DNA of 64,000 nucleotides from contig NZ_AZNZ01000003.1 of the NCBI RefSeq assembly GCF_000510725.1, positions 186,001-250,000 on the forward strand, in the 5' to 3' direction. The notes beneath the pieces are model-generated. The model was given only the letters and a program-made list of their open reading frames with translations, was not told the origin of the DNA and searched no databases. The stretch comes from Pseudoxanthomonas sp. J31. Its GTDB lineage: Bacteria > Pseudomonadota > Gammaproteobacteria > Xanthomonadales > Xanthomonadaceae. A program made the translations under genes and the position numbers. How positions within the stretch are numbered: position 1 is the stretch's first letter; each line of letters begins with the position of its first letter. Below, piece after piece: positions 53,578 to 62,905 of this stretch.

Positions 53578-53595
53578 TCGCGCCCTCAGCTTCGT

Positions 53596-53671
<76 letters not shown>

Positions 53672-53722
53672 AATCCAACCCCGGTTGGGCGAAGCGACGA
53701 TACGTCCCCATCGTCTAGAGGC

Positions 53723-55321
<1,599 letters not shown>

Positions 55322-55656
55322 CAGCATCTCCAGGCACGGTCTTGCACGGGTGGTGGGGCAGGATGATCCGGTCGCGCGACGCGTACGCCCCCGCGCGCGT
55401 GAAGGCGTCGAGCCGATCGTAGTGCAATGCCTGCCCATGAGCGCCGCGGCGCTCGTGGGCGCTGCCTGCAGCAGTGCCAGGCTGCAGGCGTCCGGCCAGG
55501 CGCAAAGTGCAGCGCAGGGGCGGCGGAGTGTTGCGATGCATCACGAACAGGCGGACATTCCTCCTGCAATGCGCCTGGAAGCGCGCACTGCGATGCGTAG
55601 CACGAACTTTTTCACGAACCGTGCACGTAACCGAACTGGCGCTGAAGTCGCCGCAT

Positions 55657-55682
55657 GGCTTTGACGCAAAGCCGGCTATATT
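55657..55682 (+). promoter_or_regulatory. Candidate promoter/operator of the Lpp-like lipoprotein gene
   Basis: The dyad GGCTTTG-ACG-CAAAGCC (55657-55673) sits just upstream of TATATT (55677-55682), a good -10. The -35 that the 17-base rule predicts is weak, so an activator or repressor may bind the dyad. The ATG at 55711 follows a strong Shine-Dalgarno AAGGAGGA. Confidence 0.35.
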
Positions 55683-55710
55683 CCGAAGCCCCTGACGAAG
55701 GAGGATTGGA

Positions 55711-55980
55711 ATGTCCCTGATCAAGAACAACGTGGCGATGGTGCGTGCGCTCGGCGTGGCGGTGGTTGTCGCCGCGGGTCTTGCTGGTTGCGCCACCTAC
55801 GACAAGGAATTCGCCACGATCAATTCGCGCCTTGACCAGCTCGACAGCCGGGTGCAGAACGCGGCCCAGAGCGCCGAGTCCGCCAACCAGTCCGCGCAGC
55901 AGGCCAACCGGCGCCTGGACCAGATCGAAAGCCGCGTGCAGCAGCTCGAGGCCGCCCCGCGCCGCCAGCCCCGCGGCTGA
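55711..55980 (+). CDS. Lpp/OprI-like alanine-zipper outer-membrane lipoprotein
   Basis: An 89-residue lipoprotein: signal peptide VRALGVAVVVAAGLAGC with the lipobox LAGC, then a heptad coiled coil NSRLDQLDSRVQNAAQSAES, ANQSAQQANRRLDQIESRVQ and a short basic tail (APRRQPRG). The C-terminal lysine that links Braun lipoprotein to murein is replaced by RQPRG, so covalent attachment to peptidoglycan is unlikely. Members trimerise and stabilise the outer membrane. The downstream L,D-transpeptidase (56076) would normally be the enzyme making such a link. Confidence 0.88.
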   Translation: MSLIKNNVAMVRALGVAVVVAAGLAGCATYDKEFATINSRLDQLDSRVQNAAQSAESANQSAQQANRRLDQIESRVQQLEAAPRRQPRG

Positions 55981-56007
55981 TCGGGGTCGGCGACAGTTCC
56001 AAACCCC

Positions 56008-56041
56008 GGCCCGGTGGCCTTGCTGGCACCGGGCCGTTCTT
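56008..56041 (+). terminator. Rho-independent terminator of the lipoprotein gene
   Basis: GGCCCGGTG (56008-56016) pairs with CACCGGGCC (56027-56035) and the stem extends by GCC/GGC with one bulge. GTTCTT follows immediately. It is 28 bases after the lipoprotein stop, giving a strong monocistronic terminator for an abundant protein. Confidence 0.7.
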
Positions 56042-56075
56042 CGCCCGGTTCCAGAGGAGTAGTCCCATCAGCCGC

Positions 56076-56762
56076 ATGCATCCTGCGATCCGTGCCAGCT
56101 GTCTCGCGTTGGCGCTGGCACTCGTGAACCCGGCCATGGCCGTCGCCGAGGAGGCCGCCGCGCCGCCGGCCGCCGCCGTCGACCTGCTTCCGCAGGGCCA
56201 GGAAGTGGCGGACACGGTGATCGAACTGGCCGGTTGGGTGGTCGCCACCCGCGACAGCGAAGGCTATCCGTTCGCGATCATGGACAAGGCCGCGGCCCAG
56301 ATCCTGGTGTTTGGCGGCGATGGCCGGCTGCGCGGCGCGGCGCCTGCGCTGTTCGGCTCGGCCGTCGGCGACCACATCGCCCCCGGCATCGCCGGCCTGG
56401 CCTTGCGCGAGATCCCGGGCAAGGACCGCACCACGCCGGCCGGCCGCTTCGTGGGCGGCTTCGGCCCTTCGCTCGATGCCGGGCGCGTGCTTTGGGTGGA
56501 TTACGACTCCGGCGTCTCGATCCATCCGACGGCTACCGGCGTCCGTTCCGAGAAGCGTGCCGAGCGCCTCGCCTCGCCGCAGCCGGACGACAACCGCATC
56601 ACCCACGGCTGCATCAACGTCGCGCCGGAGTTCTACGGGCAGGTGATCGAGCCGGTCTTCGCGCGCGGTGGCGTGTTCTACATCCTGCCGGAGACCAAGC
56701 CGCTGGCGGAGGTCTTCCCGGAATTCGCGCAAGGCCGCGATACCGCGCAGCGCAGCGAGTAA
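56076..56762 (+). CDS. Exported L,D-transpeptidase (YkuD domain)
   Basis: A 228-residue protein with a signal peptide (ASCLALALALVNPAMAVA). The YkuD catalytic motif is present as SIHPTATG ... NRITHGCINVAPEFYGQV, i.e. His followed by the SHGC-type THGCIN with catalytic Cys. The upstream strand IPGKDRTTPAGRFVGGFG is typical. L,D-transpeptidases crosslink or modify murein at meso-DAP or attach lipoproteins. The enzyme is shorter than LdtA-F because there is no LysM. GAGGAG lies upstream of ATG 56076. Confidence 0.9.
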   Translation: MHPAIRASCLALALALVNPAMAVAEEAAAPPAAAVDLLPQGQEVADTVIELAGWVVATRDSEGYPFAIMDKAAAQILVFGGDGRLRGAAPALFGSAVGDHIAPGIAGLALREIPGKDRTTPAGRFVGGFGPSLDAGRVLWVDYDSGVSIHPTATGVRSEKRAERLASPQPDDNRITHGCINVAPEFYGQVIEPVFARGGVFYILPETKPLAEVFPEFAQGRDTAQRSE

Positions 56763-56763
56763 C

Positions 56764-56781
56764 CGGGCGCGGCAGCGCCCG
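56764..56781. terminator. Hairpin between convergent genes
   Basis: CGGGCGC (56764-56770) pairs with GCGCCCG (56775-56781) across a GGCA loop, just after the L,D-transpeptidase stop and before the end of the convergent AraC gene. Bidirectional terminator candidate without T-run. Confidence 0.45.
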
Positions 56782-56796
56782 CGTCCGCCCCGCCGG

Positions 56797-57792
56797 TCAT
56801 CCAGGCGGCGCGCCTGCGGCCGTGGTAACGGCCATTGCCGCACGCTTTGCGTCGAAGGGGTCGGGTGATGATTCGTCCCGCCGCCGCGTGTCGGGGCGCG
56901 CCGCGCCGCGTGCGTACCGCGCCGGCGGACAACCGACATGGCGTGCAAACGCGACGCTGAAGGTGCTGGCCGAGCTGTAGCCGACGCGCTCGGCGACGTC
57001 GGCGATGCCGATACCACCGTTCGCGAGCAGGTCCCTCGCCAGGGCCATGCGCCAGGCCAGCAGGTACTCCATTGGCGGCATGCCCATCACCCGGTTGAAC
57101 CGGTCGAAGAAGGCCGAGCGGGACAGGGCGGCTTCCTTTGCCAGCTCGTTCACGGTCCAGTTCCTCGAAGGGCACGCGTGCATCGCGCGGATCGCCGCGG
57201 CCAGGCGTGCATCGGACAGGGCCTGGACCAGTCCGCGCGCGGCTCCCGATCCGGTGGTACAGCGCAGGGCTTCGATGAACAGCACCTCCAGCAGGCGCGC
57301 CAGCACCACTTCGCGTGCCGGCCGATCCTCGCGTGATTCCTCGCCGAGCATGTGCACCAGCGTCGCCAGCCGGGGCTCGCCGCGGACATGGATGAGCTGC
57401 GGCATCAGCGGCACCAGCAGCGCCGCATCGGGCGAATCGAAGCTGCAGTGGCCGGCCAGGATGCGCAGGTCGGTGGGACCGCGCGGCGCGCCGATCCTGT
57501 AGGAGCCTTCGGCCAGCAGCACAGGGACGGAGTGGGTGGCAGGATCCACTTCGTGCAGGCTGGACATGGTGACCCCGTAGGCGGCGGGGACCAGGACGAA
57601 ATCCCCGGCTTGCAGGACGACCGTGTCTCGTCCCTCCAGCGCCAGCCGGCAACCGCCCTCGATCACCGCGCAGTAGAACGGCTCGCCGGCATCCGAGCGG
57701 CTGACCCGCCACGGGCCGGCGCCGACCACCTGCTTGGAGAAGCGCGCGGCGGGCTTGAGCAGCAGGACCACTTCCGCCAGTGGATCGACCAT
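56797..57792 (-). CDS. AraC-family transcription regulator with cupin sensor
   Basis: A 331-residue regulator: N-terminal cupin (Cupin_6-like, VIEGGCRLALEGRDTVVLQA, GDFVLVPAAYGVTM), then the AraC DNA-binding domain with two helix-turn-helix units: WTVNELAKEAALSRSAFFDR and GIGIADVAERVGYSSASTFS, followed by the FARHVGCPPARYARG signature. The first 190 residues would bind a small ligand. It is divergent from the SDR gene 99 bases away and most likely controls it. GGAG is 7 bases before the ATG at 57792. Confidence 0.93.
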   Translation of the reverse strand: MVDPLAEVVLLLKPAARFSKQVVGAGPWRVSRSDAGEPFYCAVIEGGCRLALEGRDTVVLQAGDFVLVPAAYGVTMSSLHEVDPATHSVPVLLAEGSYRIGAPRGPTDLRILAGHCSFDSPDAALLVPLMPQLIHVRGEPRLATLVHMLGEESREDRPAREVVLARLLEVLFIEALRCTTGSGAARGLVQALSDARLAAAIRAMHACPSRNWTVNELAKEAALSRSAFFDRFNRVMGMPPMEYLLAWRMALARDLLANGGIGIADVAERVGYSSASTFSVAFARHVGCPPARYARGAARPDTRRRDESSPDPFDAKRAAMAVTTAAGAPPG

Positions 57793-57857
57793 GGCCGGAC
57801 TCCTGCAAACGAAGTATGGACTTCCGATTGTAGGCAGTACGGGGCAGGGCGCATACC

Positions 57858-57876
57858 GTGGTGGCTCGCCCACCAC
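57858..57876. promoter_or_regulatory. Inverted repeat between the AraC and SDR genes
   Basis: GTGGTGG (57858-57864) and CCACCAC (57870-57876) flank CTCGC, 15 bases before the SDR ATG. It may be an operator or a small 5' hairpin in the SDR transcript. Confidence 0.35.
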
Positions 57877-57891
57877 ACGCGAGACCACCGA

Positions 57892-58641
57892 ATGAAGACC
57901 GTGCTGATCACCGGCTGTTCCTCCGGCTTTGGACTGGAAACCGCGCGCCATTTCCTGGCGCGGGACTGGCGCGTCGTCGCCACCATGCGCACCCCGCGCG
58001 ACGACCTGCTGCCGGCATCGGCCAACCTGCTCGTGCTGCCGCTGGATGTCACCGATCCGGAAAGCGTCCGGGCTGCCGTCGCCGGGGCAGGGGAGGTCGA
58101 CGTACTCGTCAACAACGCCGGCTTCGGCGCGCCCGCACCGTTCGAGCTGATGGACATGGAAACGGTGCGCCGCCTGTTCGAGACCAACACCTTCGGCACG
58201 ATCGCGATGGCCCAGGCGGTACTGCCGCAGATGCGCGCGCGCGGATCCGGGGTCATCGTCAACGTGACCTCGAGCGCGACCTACAGGCCGCTGCCGCTGA
58301 TTGGCGCGTATCGCGCCTCCAAGGCCGCGGTGAACGCGATCACCGAATCGCTCGCCGCCGAGATCGCGCAGTTCGGCCTGCGCGCGCACCTGGTGCTGCC
58401 GGGCTCTTCCGGCGATACCCGCTTCCGCGAGTCCGCCCGCCGCGGCCTGCGCGGGATCGACGATGCGGTGTATGGCCGCTTCATGCAGGACACCATCGCG
58501 CGCATGGCCGACTCGGTCGGACCCGGTACCCGGTCCACGGACGTGGCGCAGGCGGTCTGGCGCGCGACCAACGATCCTGCCGCGCCGCTGTACATCCCGG
58601 CCGGCGCGGATGCGGAGGAGTGGGCGAGGGAGGCGGGCTGA
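57892..58641 (+). CDS. Short-chain dehydrogenase/reductase
   Basis: A 249-residue classical SDR. The NAD(P)-binding turn is TGCSSGFG near residue 7, the structural motif is LVNNAGFGAPAPFELMDMET, and the catalytic serine is in IVNVTSSATYRPLPLIGAYR with Tyr-Lys as YRASK. The GCSSGFGLETARHF start is typical of SDRs annotated as retinol- or ketone-type. Substrate unknown. It is read away from the AraC regulator with a shared promoter region; the regulator-SDR pair is a common arrangement for inducible aldehyde or alcohol metabolism. Confidence 0.93.
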   Translation: MKTVLITGCSSGFGLETARHFLARDWRVVATMRTPRDDLLPASANLLVLPLDVTDPESVRAAVAGAGEVDVLVNNAGFGAPAPFELMDMETVRRLFETNTFGTIAMAQAVLPQMRARGSGVIVNVTSSATYRPLPLIGAYRASKAAVNAITESLAAEIAQFGLRAHLVLPGSSGDTRFRESARRGLRGIDDAVYGRFMQDTIARMADSVGPGTRSTDVAQAVWRATNDPAAPLYIPAGADAEEWAREAG

Positions 58642-58676
58642 GGGCGCCGGGATGAGCGGATGGCAGGCCGGCGCCC
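58642..58676 (+). terminator. Inverted repeat downstream of the SDR gene
   Basis: GGGCGCCGG (58642-58650) and CCGGCGCCC (58668-58676) pair exactly with a 17-base loop, directly after the SDR stop. Terminator candidate without T-run. Confidence 0.4.
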
Positions 58677-58840
58677 GCTCGCCAGTCCTGCCGGAAATGC
58701 GATGGAGCGTCAGGCGGCCTGGAGCCGGTCTTCGCCCTCATCTTCCGCGGAGGACGGACGTGCGCGATGGCGTGCACCAGGGCACGTGATTGAAGCGCGG
58801 AAGGCGGCGATCCGGGGGGCTGGCGCTGCGGCGGCATCGA

Positions 58841-58862
58841 TTTATAGCGGATTCGCTATAAA
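58841..58862. promoter_or_regulatory. Operator-like dyad in the gene-poor interval
   Basis: TTTATAGCG (58841-58849) and CGCTATAAA (58854-58862) are exact 9-bp inverted repeats around GATT, in an AT-rich island. The shape resembles autoregulatory sites of toxin-antitoxin or XRE-type repressors, but no such gene is next to it. Confidence 0.4.
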
Positions 58863-59536
58863 CCACTAAACTCTTCATAACCCTGGTGCGCTGACGCGCG
58901 ACTGCTTCCCGACGGTCCTGCGCATTCGCCGACATTGGATGTAGTTCTAGTCATATAGTGCGGGGACGGCAGCAATATGCGCTGAGGTTGCTTGCTCCGG
59001 ATGGGTGGCATGCCGAGGACCCAATGTCACAGGGGTCTCCACACCAGGGAGCCGACGCCATGTCCACACCCAAGGACCGCCGCCACGCCGGTCGATCCTG
59101 ACCAGGCTGCGTTCGACCGCGTGACGCATGACTGTGATCAGCGTCTGGGGCGCCTCCATCGTGGACGTCCGGCGAGGCAGGCGCGCACCTCGGGGATCAG
59201 CGAAGGCCAAAGTGGGTCCAGCCTGGCAGGTACGGTTGCGTTGGCGTGGCGCGCAGAACCAAGGGTGGCCCGGCGGCGGCATGGATCCAATGGATCCAAC
59301 GAGGCACGGATCCAACCAGGCGCCGGTTGCGGCTGGACGCGTCGGCCAGCCTGCAGCTTGGTTCATATCCAGATGGTTTGTTGGTGATGGCCGCGCCGGG
59401 GCTTACTGCTGACGGTTCCGGGAAGATAGGCCGCCTTGGCAGCGATGGCGGCGGTGCCTGGCGGCGGGCCGCAGCAGCGGAAAACCAAGGAAGGGCGCCG
59501 CCAGCAGCCGGACGACAGCCCCGCGAAGATCCTTCC

Positions 59537-59563
59537 TTGATTTCGCATAATGCACATTATGTT
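59537..59563 (+). promoter_or_regulatory. Candidate promoter/operator of the GH9 gene
   Basis: TTGATT (59537-59542) and TATGTT (59558-59563) are spaced 15 bases apart. Between and across them lies the exact dyad CATAATG-CA-CATTATG (59546-59561). The spacing is a little short for sigma-70, which, with the dyad, hints at regulation of this polysaccharide hydrolase. Confidence 0.38.
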
Positions 59564-59675
59564 CTAAGGCGAGGCGCCGCATGACACACTGCAGCGAGCC
59601 CTTCCTGCCCGTTATCGCTACCTTCTGCCCCGGTTGCCGGTCCGGCCGGTCCTCATCGCATTCCGGGGAGACTCC

Positions 59676-62156
59676 ATGCACCACAAGCGCAGGTTCGGGC
59701 TGGCCGTCGCGGTCGTGCTCGCGTTCCAGGCCGAGGCGGCTTCCAGCCTCAAGCTCAACGAGCAAGGCTACTTCGAGGCGCCTGGGCTCAACGTCACCGT
59801 GTTTGCCGACATCTACCCGGATGGGCACCAGACCGGCGTGACCGTGATCCAGCATGGCGAGCGCGTTGCTGCCAATGGCGACCTGCGCCTGGAGCCTTCG
59901 CCCGGCCAGTGGTCGCCGGTCCCGGCCGGCGACGGCAAGGCCAGCTTCGATCCGGCTACCGGCAGCCTGGTCCAGACCCTGCGCTATCCGGACCCGGGCA
60001 AGGACCGCAAGGGCTTCAACCCGATCGAGTATCCCGACCTGCACTTCAGCTACAAGGTGGCGGTGACGCCGCTGGACGGGCATTCGTTCCAGGTCTCGGT
60101 GCACCTGGACCAGCCGCTGCCGGCCGAATGGGAAGGCAAGGTCGGGTTCAACTTCGAACTGTTCCCGGGCGACCTGTTCGGCAAGTCGTTCCTGATGGAC
60201 GGCAAGTCCGGCACCTTCCCGCGCCAGGCCAACGGGCCGGTGGCGGTGGTCGAGGGACATACGATCACCGCGCCGCTGGCCAGCGGCCGCACCCTGGTGG
60301 TGGCGCCGGAAAACCCGCTGCAGCGGCTGAAGATCGAGAGCCGCAGCGGCCGCCTGGACCTGATCGACGGCCGCGGCAACATGAACAACGGCTGGTACAT
60401 CGTGCGCGAGGTGACCCGCCCGGGGAACACCCGCGACGCGTTGACCTGGGTGGTGACGCCCAACGTCGACCCGCAGTGGCGCTACGAGCCGGTGGTGCAG
60501 GTCTCGCAGGTCGGCTACCGCCCGCACCAGGCCAAGACCGTGGTCATCGAGCAGGATCCGCGCGACCGCAAGGCCGACCCGCTGGTGCTGTACCGGATCG
60601 GCGAGGATGGTCCGCGGGAAGTGGCGCGCTACACGCCCAGGCCCTGGGGCAAGTTCCTGCGCTACCACTACCTGACCGCCGACCTGAGCGAGGTCCGCGA
60701 GCCCGGCAGCTACCAGCTGTCCTACCGCGGCAAGTCCACCCACGTCTTCCGCATCGACGATGATGTGTTCGACCGCGGCGTCTGGCAGCCGACGCTGGAG
60801 TACTTCCTGCCGGCGCAGATGTGCCACATGCGGGTCACGGAGAACTACCGCACCTGGCACGGCCTGGACCACATGGACGATGCGCGCATGGCAAGCCCCG
60901 GCGTGCACTTCGACGGCTACGAACAGCGCCCGGACACCCTCACCCGCTTCAAGCCCGGTGACCGCATTCCCGGCATGGCGGTGGGTGGCTGGCACGACGC
61001 CGGCGACTACGACCTGCGCATCGAAAGCCAGATGGGCACGATCAAGCTGCTGGCGCAGATGGTCGAGGAGTTCGGCCTGGACCACGACGCCACCACCATC
61101 GACCAGGCGCGCAAGGAAACCCGGCTGCTGCGCCCGGACGGGGTGAACGACGCCATCCAGCAGATCGAGCACGGCCTGCTCAACGTGCTGGCCGGCTACC
61201 GCGCCCTGGGCCGTACCTACCGCGGCGTGATCGAGCCCACGTTGGAGCAGTACGTGCTGCTGGGCGACGTCACCACGCAGACCGACAACCTCGCCTACGA
61301 CCCTGCCCTGCCCGCCGGTGCCCGCACCGGGACCACCTCCTCGCTGCAGGACGACCGCTGGGTGTTCACCGAGGACAACCCCAACCGCGAGCTGGAGACG
61401 GCCTCGGGCCTGGCGGTGGCGGCGCGGGTGCTGGAGCCCTCGAATCCGGCCATGGCCAAGGAAGCGCTGGACGCGGCGATCGATCTCACGGCCAGGGCGC
61501 TGGACCGGGCGACCAGCATCGGTGCGAAGGTGGCGGCGCTGTCCGAGCTGGCGGTAAGCACCGGCGATCCGGCCTACGTGGAGAAGCTGGTTGCGCTGAA
61601 GCCGCAGATCGTGGAGGCGATCGACAAGACCGGCCCCTCGCTGGCGGTCGCCCTGCCCCTGGTCAGGGATGCCGACTTCCTGCGCGAGGTCGACGCCGCG
61701 GTCGCGGCGCACCAGGCCAAGCTGGCGGACGATGCGACCAGGACGCCCTACCGCGTCCCCTACGTCCCGTACATCTGGGGCGCCGGCTGGGACATCCAGC
61801 GCTTTGGCGTGGACCAGTACTACTTCCGCAAGGGCTGGCCGCAGCACACCAGCGACGCCCTGCAGATGGACGCGCTGAACTTCGTGCTGGGCGTGCACCC
61901 CGGCAAGGTCACCGAATCCTTCGCCTCGGGCGTGGGCGCGAACTCGGCCACCGTCGCCTACGGCACCAACCGCGCCGACTGGAGCTACATCCCCGGCGGC
62001 GTGATCTCCGGCACCGCGCTGATCCGGCCCGACCTGCCGGAGCTGAAGATCTGGCCGTACTTCTGGCAGCAGCGCGAATACGTGATCGGTGGCGGCGCGG
62101 AGAACTTCATGTTCCTGGCGCTGGCGGCGGCCAGCCGCCAGCAGGCCGGGAAGTAG
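59676..62156 (+). CDS. Exported glycoside hydrolase family 9 enzyme
   Basis: An 826-residue secreted enzyme with a signal peptide (RRFGLAVAVVLAFQAEA). An N-terminal beta-rich region (to about residue 250) precedes an Ig-like CelD_N domain (VVQVSQVGYRPHQAKTVVIE, about 270-355). The (alpha/alpha)6 catalytic domain follows, with the nucleophile-activating aspartates D441/D444 in GGWHDAGDYDLRI and the general acid E809 in GGGAENFMFLAL. ALNFVLGVHPGKVTESFASG is the conserved C-terminal helix region. GH9 includes endoglucanases and exo-beta-glucosaminidases; the long N-terminal part suggests a non-classical member. Start 59676 has GGGGAG 5 bases upstream, so the longer start at 59634 is not used. 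Confidence 0.88.
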   Translation: MHHKRRFGLAVAVVLAFQAEAASSLKLNEQGYFEAPGLNVTVFADIYPDGHQTGVTVIQHGERVAANGDLRLEPSPGQWSPVPAGDGKASFDPATGSLVQTLRYPDPGKDRKGFNPIEYPDLHFSYKVAVTPLDGHSFQVSVHLDQPLPAEWEGKVGFNFELFPGDLFGKSFLMDGKSGTFPRQANGPVAVVEGHTITAPLASGRTLVVAPENPLQRLKIESRSGRLDLIDGRGNMNNGWYIVREVTRPGNTRDALTWVVTPNVDPQWRYEPVVQVSQVGYRPHQAKTVVIEQDPRDRKADPLVLYRIGEDGPREVARYTPRPWGKFLRYHYLTADLSEVREPGSYQLSYRGKSTHVFRIDDDVFDRGVWQPTLEYFLPAQMCHMRVTENYRTWHGLDHMDDARMASPGVHFDGYEQRPDTLTRFKPGDRIPGMAVGGWHDAGDYDLRIESQMGTIKLLAQMVEEFGLDHDATTIDQARKETRLLRPDGVNDAIQQIEHGLLNVLAGYRALGRTYRGVIEPTLEQYVLLGDVTTQTDNLAYDPALPAGARTGTTSSLQDDRWVFTEDNPNRELETASGLAVAARVLEPSNPAMAKEALDAAIDLTARALDRATSIGAKVAALSELAVSTGDPAYVEKLVALKPQIVEAIDKTGPSLAVALPLVRDADFLREVDAAVAAHQAKLADDATRTPYRVPYVPYIWGAGWDIQRFGVDQYYFRKGWPQHTSDALQMDALNFVLGVHPGKVTESFASGVGANSATVAYGTNRADWSYIPGGVISGTALIRPDLPELKIWPYFWQQREYVIGGGAENFMFLALAAASRQQAGK

Positions 62157-62233
62157 GCCGGGGCCTGTCCGGAACGGAGTGCCGGCGGGGCAGCGTGGCG
62201 CCATCCCGGTCCGCGTCGGGCACGATGTTGCTT

Positions 62234-62285
62234 CCCTCCCCCGGGCGGCGGGAGGGGCGCCCTGCCTGGCCCGGCCGGGCAGGCA
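62234..62285. terminator. Two hairpins between convergent genes
   Basis: CCCTCCC/GGGAGGG (62234-62240 with 62250-62256) and an 11-bp stem with one bulge (62263-62274 with 62275-62285, core CCCGG/CCGGG) lie after the GH9 stop and before the end of the convergent DUF4124 gene. Confidence 0.45.
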
Positions 62286-62300
62286 ATCCGGGGCTTGCCG

Positions 62301-62705
62301 CTATTTCCCACAGGCGTCGGCCACCAGCTGGTCGAGCCGGCGGCGCAGCTCGATGGAACGCTGGCCAACGCGCTCGTTCCGCAGCACCGAATCGCGGTGG
62401 CGGCGCGCGGCCTCGCAGCGGTCGTCCGCGGCGGTGGATGTGCCGATGCGCCGGGAAGCCGTCGCGTAGCCTCGCCGCCCGGTTTCGCGCGCACTGCGGC
62501 TGTCGCGCGCCGCCGGCAACTGCATGGGCGCAGGCGGCGCGTACTGGCCGTGGTCCCAGGTGCGGGCCGGCTGCTGGCCCTCGCCGCATGGCGCGGACTG
62601 GTAGCTGACGCTGCCGTCGGCAGCCACGCATTTATGGATCTGCTGGGCGGATGCGCCGCTGGCCGGCAGCCATGCCAGCGCGGCGGTAATCAGGATCCTG
62701 TGCAT
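62301..62705 (-). CDS. Exported DUF4124 domain protein
   Basis: A 134-residue protein with a signal peptide (MHRILITAALAWLPASGASA) and a DUF4124 domain: QIHKCVAADGSVSYQSAPCG, in which the two Cys probably form a disulfide. The rest is a charged helix (AADDRCEAARRHRDSVLRNE, RVGQRSIELRRRLDQLVADA) with another Cys pair. DUF4124 proteins are periplasmic and uncharacterised. A longer ORF starts at 62771, but ATG 62705 gives the signal peptide and has GGGGAGG nearby. Confidence 0.85.
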   Translation of the reverse strand: MHRILITAALAWLPASGASAQQIHKCVAADGSVSYQSAPCGEGQQPARTWDHGQYAPPAPMQLPAARDSRSARETGRRGYATASRRIGTSTAADDRCEAARRHRDSVLRNERVGQRSIELRRRLDQLVADACGK

Positions 62706-62905
62706 TCCCTTGCCTCCCCTGGTGTCCGGCGGCCGGTCCGGTGGCCGCCACGGACTGGCGAAGATATACACCCGCCAGGCCGCGGCCGGACACCACCTGC
62801 GGGCAACGCCCTTCTGCCGGTCGGACGTGCTCGTCCCCTGGTTGCGACGGGAGGATGTCCGCGGGCGAAGAGGGTAGCCGGCTGGCAGGCTGCGGCGCGG
62901 CGGGC

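Larger units (their letters stand above)
58677..59675. other. Gene-poor 1-kb interval
   Basis: No ORF here shows a domain, signal peptide or good start signal. Candidate ORFs (e.g. 58947-59366 minus, 59128-59412 plus) are Arg/Pro/Gly-rich and overlap each other, as chance ORFs do in GC-rich DNA. The interval holds an AT-rich dyad at 58841-58862, three GGATCCAA copies (59283-59290, 59292-59299, 59309-59316) and a promoter-like element before the GH9 gene. It may be a decayed gene or an interspersed intergenic repeat. Confidence 0.5.

Noticed and set aside
59283-59316. GGATCCAA copies as a CRISPR-like or insertion-site repeat
   Set aside because: Only three short copies with irregular spacing (9 and 17 bases apart); no cas genes or spacers.
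58947-59366. 139-codon minus-strand ORF in the gene-poor interval
   Set aside because: No Shine-Dalgarno, no recognised domain, and competing ORFs on the other strand; treated as chance or a decayed repeat.
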